Positions 32,647-33,968 of a stretch of DNA of 33,968 nucleotides are shown piece after piece. Where the stretch lies: contig JANXSF010000072.1 in NCBI GenBank assembly GCA_025352795.1, forward strand, positions 1-33,968, given 5' to 3'. The notes under the pieces are model-generated. The model worked only from the letters and a program-made list of their open reading frames with translations. It did not search any database and was not told the origin of the DNA. This stretch comes from Acidobacteriota bacterium (GTDB taxonomy: Bacteria > Acidobacteriota > Terriglobia > Bryobacterales > Bryobacteraceae). Each line of letters opens with the position of its first letter. The first letter of the stretch is position 1. A program made the translations under genes and the position numbers.

Positions 32647-33036
32647 ATGAACGTAACACCTTTGGCAAAGGCCGTCTTGACCGGTAAATTAGTCAGCGGC
32701 TTGGTAGGCTTGGTTTTGCTGTTTAGCGCTGGGGCAAAGCTTTCCCAACAAAAGGGAGTCATTGACGCTTTCACAGGCCAATTTGGATATCCGGCTGGAG
32801 CCATTTTGCCTATCGGGGTGGTTGACCTCACTTGTCTGATCCTTTACTGCATTCCCCGTACTTCTGTGTTGGGGGCCATTTTGATCACAGGATATCTGGG
32901 CGGCGCAGTGGCTACCCACGTCCGTGTGAGCGATGTTTGGGTGGCACCGTTTGCTATTGGAGTGCTGGCCTGGTTTGGCTTGTTTCTGCGTGACCCGAGA
33001 ATCCGGGCGTTGATTCCAATGCGGAGTGAGGTGTAA
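32647..33036 (+). CDS. DoxX-like membrane protein
   Basis: This 129-aa protein has four hydrophobic helices (about 14-30, 49-67, 73-90, 96-113). GLVLLFSAGAKLSQQKGVID at the first helix end and GQFGYPAGAILPIGVVDLTC, then GAILITGYLGGAVATHVR, are typical of the DoxX-like group. Members are linked to redox or thiosulfate:quinone-type membrane complexes and to detoxification, but most have no assigned role. It ends 1 base before the next gene's start codon and shares its promoter. Confidence 0.85.
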   Translation: MNVTPLAKAVLTGKLVSGLVGLVLLFSAGAKLSQQKGVIDAFTGQFGYPAGAILPIGVVDLTCLILYCIPRTSVLGAILITGYLGGAVATHVRVSDVWVAPFAIGVLAWFGLFLRDPRIRALIPMRSEV

Positions 33037-33037
33037 C

Positions 33038-33802
33038 ATGCTTGCTCTGAAACGCATCGCCCTTTTCACCATCTCTCTGTCCATATCAGCGGCACTGGCC
33101 CAGCCACCCGCAGATCGCCGACCCGCAGGCGGTGGCATTTATCCCGAATACGAGCCCGATGACAACACCGGTTTCGTCGCAATCTTTGACGGCAAAACCC
33201 TTACCGGCTGGGACGGCGACCCCACTTTCTGGCGCGTGGAGAACGGCGAAATCATCGGCGAGACCACACCGGAAAAGGTTGTGAAGGTGAATAACTTTCT
33301 GATTTGGCGCGGCAGCAAAGTTAAAGATTTTGAGTTGAAAGTAGAATTCAAACTCAGCGGCACCAACAGCGGAATTCAATATCGCAGTGTGGAACTACCC
33401 GACGTGGGCAAGTGGGTTTTGAAAGGTTATCAGGCCGATATGGACATCAACAACGGCTATACCGGCAACCTGCATGAAGAGCGCGGTCGCAAGCCAGGGC
33501 ATGTGGTATTGGCCCGTCGCGGTGAGGTGACGCGCATTTCCGACGGCCCTAAATACAAAGTGCTGGCGACCATTGGCGATAACAAAATGCTGCGCGGTGT
33601 GGTGAACGTCAGCGGTTGGAATCAGTACCACATCATCGGGCGCGGACCGGTGATGATCCAGATCCTGAATGGCCAACTGATCAGCGCGACGATTGACGAA
33701 GATACCAAGAACTTTGTGCCAGAAGGCCTGGTCGGGTTCCAGATGCACGTCGGGCCACCGTTCAAGGTGGAATATCGAAATATCCTGTATCGGAAGCTGT
33801 AA
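33038..33802 (+). CDS. Secreted DUF1080 (3-keto-disaccharide hydrolase-type) protein
   Basis: This 254-aa protein has a signal peptide (about 1-21, ending ALAQ) and a concanavalin-like beta-sandwich. The DUF1080 (PF06439) landmarks are present: FVAIFDGKTLTGWDGDPTFW at about 45-64, WRVENGEIIGE, then FELKVEFKLSGTNSGIQYRS at about 98-117, and EGLVGFQMHVGPPFKVEYRN near the end. Family members act on 3-keto-disaccharides or bind sugars in Bacteroidota, Planctomycetota and Acidobacteriota. The ATG at 33038 has GAGG about 7 bases before it; an in-frame GTG at 33026 was rejected. It is co-transcribed with the DoxX-like gene. Confidence 0.9.
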   Translation: MLALKRIALFTISLSISAALAQPPADRRPAGGGIYPEYEPDDNTGFVAIFDGKTLTGWDGDPTFWRVENGEIIGETTPEKVVKVNNFLIWRGSKVKDFELKVEFKLSGTNSGIQYRSVELPDVGKWVLKGYQADMDINNGYTGNLHEERGRKPGHVVLARRGEVTRISDGPKYKVLATIGDNKMLRGVVNVSGWNQYHIIGRGPVMIQILNGQLISATIDEDTKNFVPEGLVGFQMHVGPPFKVEYRNILYRKL

Positions 33803-33848
33803 AAAAGGTCGCCAAATGACATCAAAGAGCATATTCTCATCGAAGGAT

Positions 33849-33881
33849 GAGCACCTGAAGGTCGGCCTTTAGACCGGGCTC
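33849..33881 (+). terminator. Weak hairpin followed by a T-rich stretch
   Basis: Nested short stems, GAGC/GCTC (33849-33852 with 33878-33881) and TGAAGG/CCTTTA (33856-33861 with 33866-33871), lie 47 bases after the DUF1080 stop. A T-rich repeat (TTTTCTTG units) starts at about 33888. It is a plausible but imperfect terminator. The last 80 bases hold no gene. Confidence 0.35.
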
Positions 33882-33968
33882 CTTTGTGTTTTCTTGTTTT
33901 CTTGTTTTGTTGTTTGGATTGGTAAAGGCACAACACAACCGCAGTCGAGGCGGTGGGAATGTGGGAAT

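Overview
The window looks like chromosomal DNA of an Acidobacteriota bacterium, most likely the Bryobacterales/Solibacter side. This is an inference from gene content, not a database result. The clues are a very long Oar-type TonB receptor with a carboxypeptidase-regulatory N-terminus, a DUF1080 secreted protein, a PEP-CTERM relic, a MerR-HTH/TPR fusion, a Cys-rich secreted protein of a type I associate with this phylum, a Tat-exported YedY-like enzyme with its own cytochrome b, and TadE/TadG pseudopilins. No tRNA, rRNA, CRISPR array or complete transposon was seen.

Layout. Bases 1-140 look like one end of an IS21-type element whose body lies outside the window. They are followed by a secreted GH32 fructan/sucrose hydrolase and a PEP-CTERM relic (1788-2150). 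A long minus-strand block (12049 down to 2214) encodes an Omp85/TamA-like barrel protein with about seven POTRA-like units, a SurA-N-only periplasmic chaperone, a TamB-like giant, a small unknown protein, GroES and a tail-less GroEL. Almost all of these are coupled by 4-base overlaps or short gaps, so outer-membrane assembly and cytoplasmic folding genes sit in one transcriptional direction. A TonB receptor with a strong sigma70-like promoter diverges from this block.

The middle (15457-21093) is a patch of small or unknown genes: an intact HicB next to a frameshifted hicA, three small ORFs including a 56-residue zinc ribbon, galU overlapped by an unrecognised 434-aa gene, a coiled-coil protein with an internal 69-residue duplication, and a 90-aa putative membrane protein behind a textbook -24/-12 (sigma54) promoter. 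A multi-span GT-C-like membrane protein and the Cys-rich secreted protein follow on the minus strand.

The right part holds a second possible hicA relic, the molybdoenzyme/cytochrome b pair, a HigBA-type toxin-antitoxin operon with a palindromic operator, the MerR-TPR fusion, an Asp/Glu-racemase-like protein, an overlapping TadE-TadE-TadG(VWA) operon closed by a UUCG terminator, an unknown 255-aa protein, and a DoxX-DUF1080 pair with a recognisable promoter.

I did not find a clearly new multi-gene defence or biosynthetic system. The strongest leads are the sigma54-driven small protein, the seven-POTRA/SurA-N/TamB/GroESL array with its extra 110-aa gene, the galU-coupled 434-aa gene, and the duplicated coiled-coil protein.
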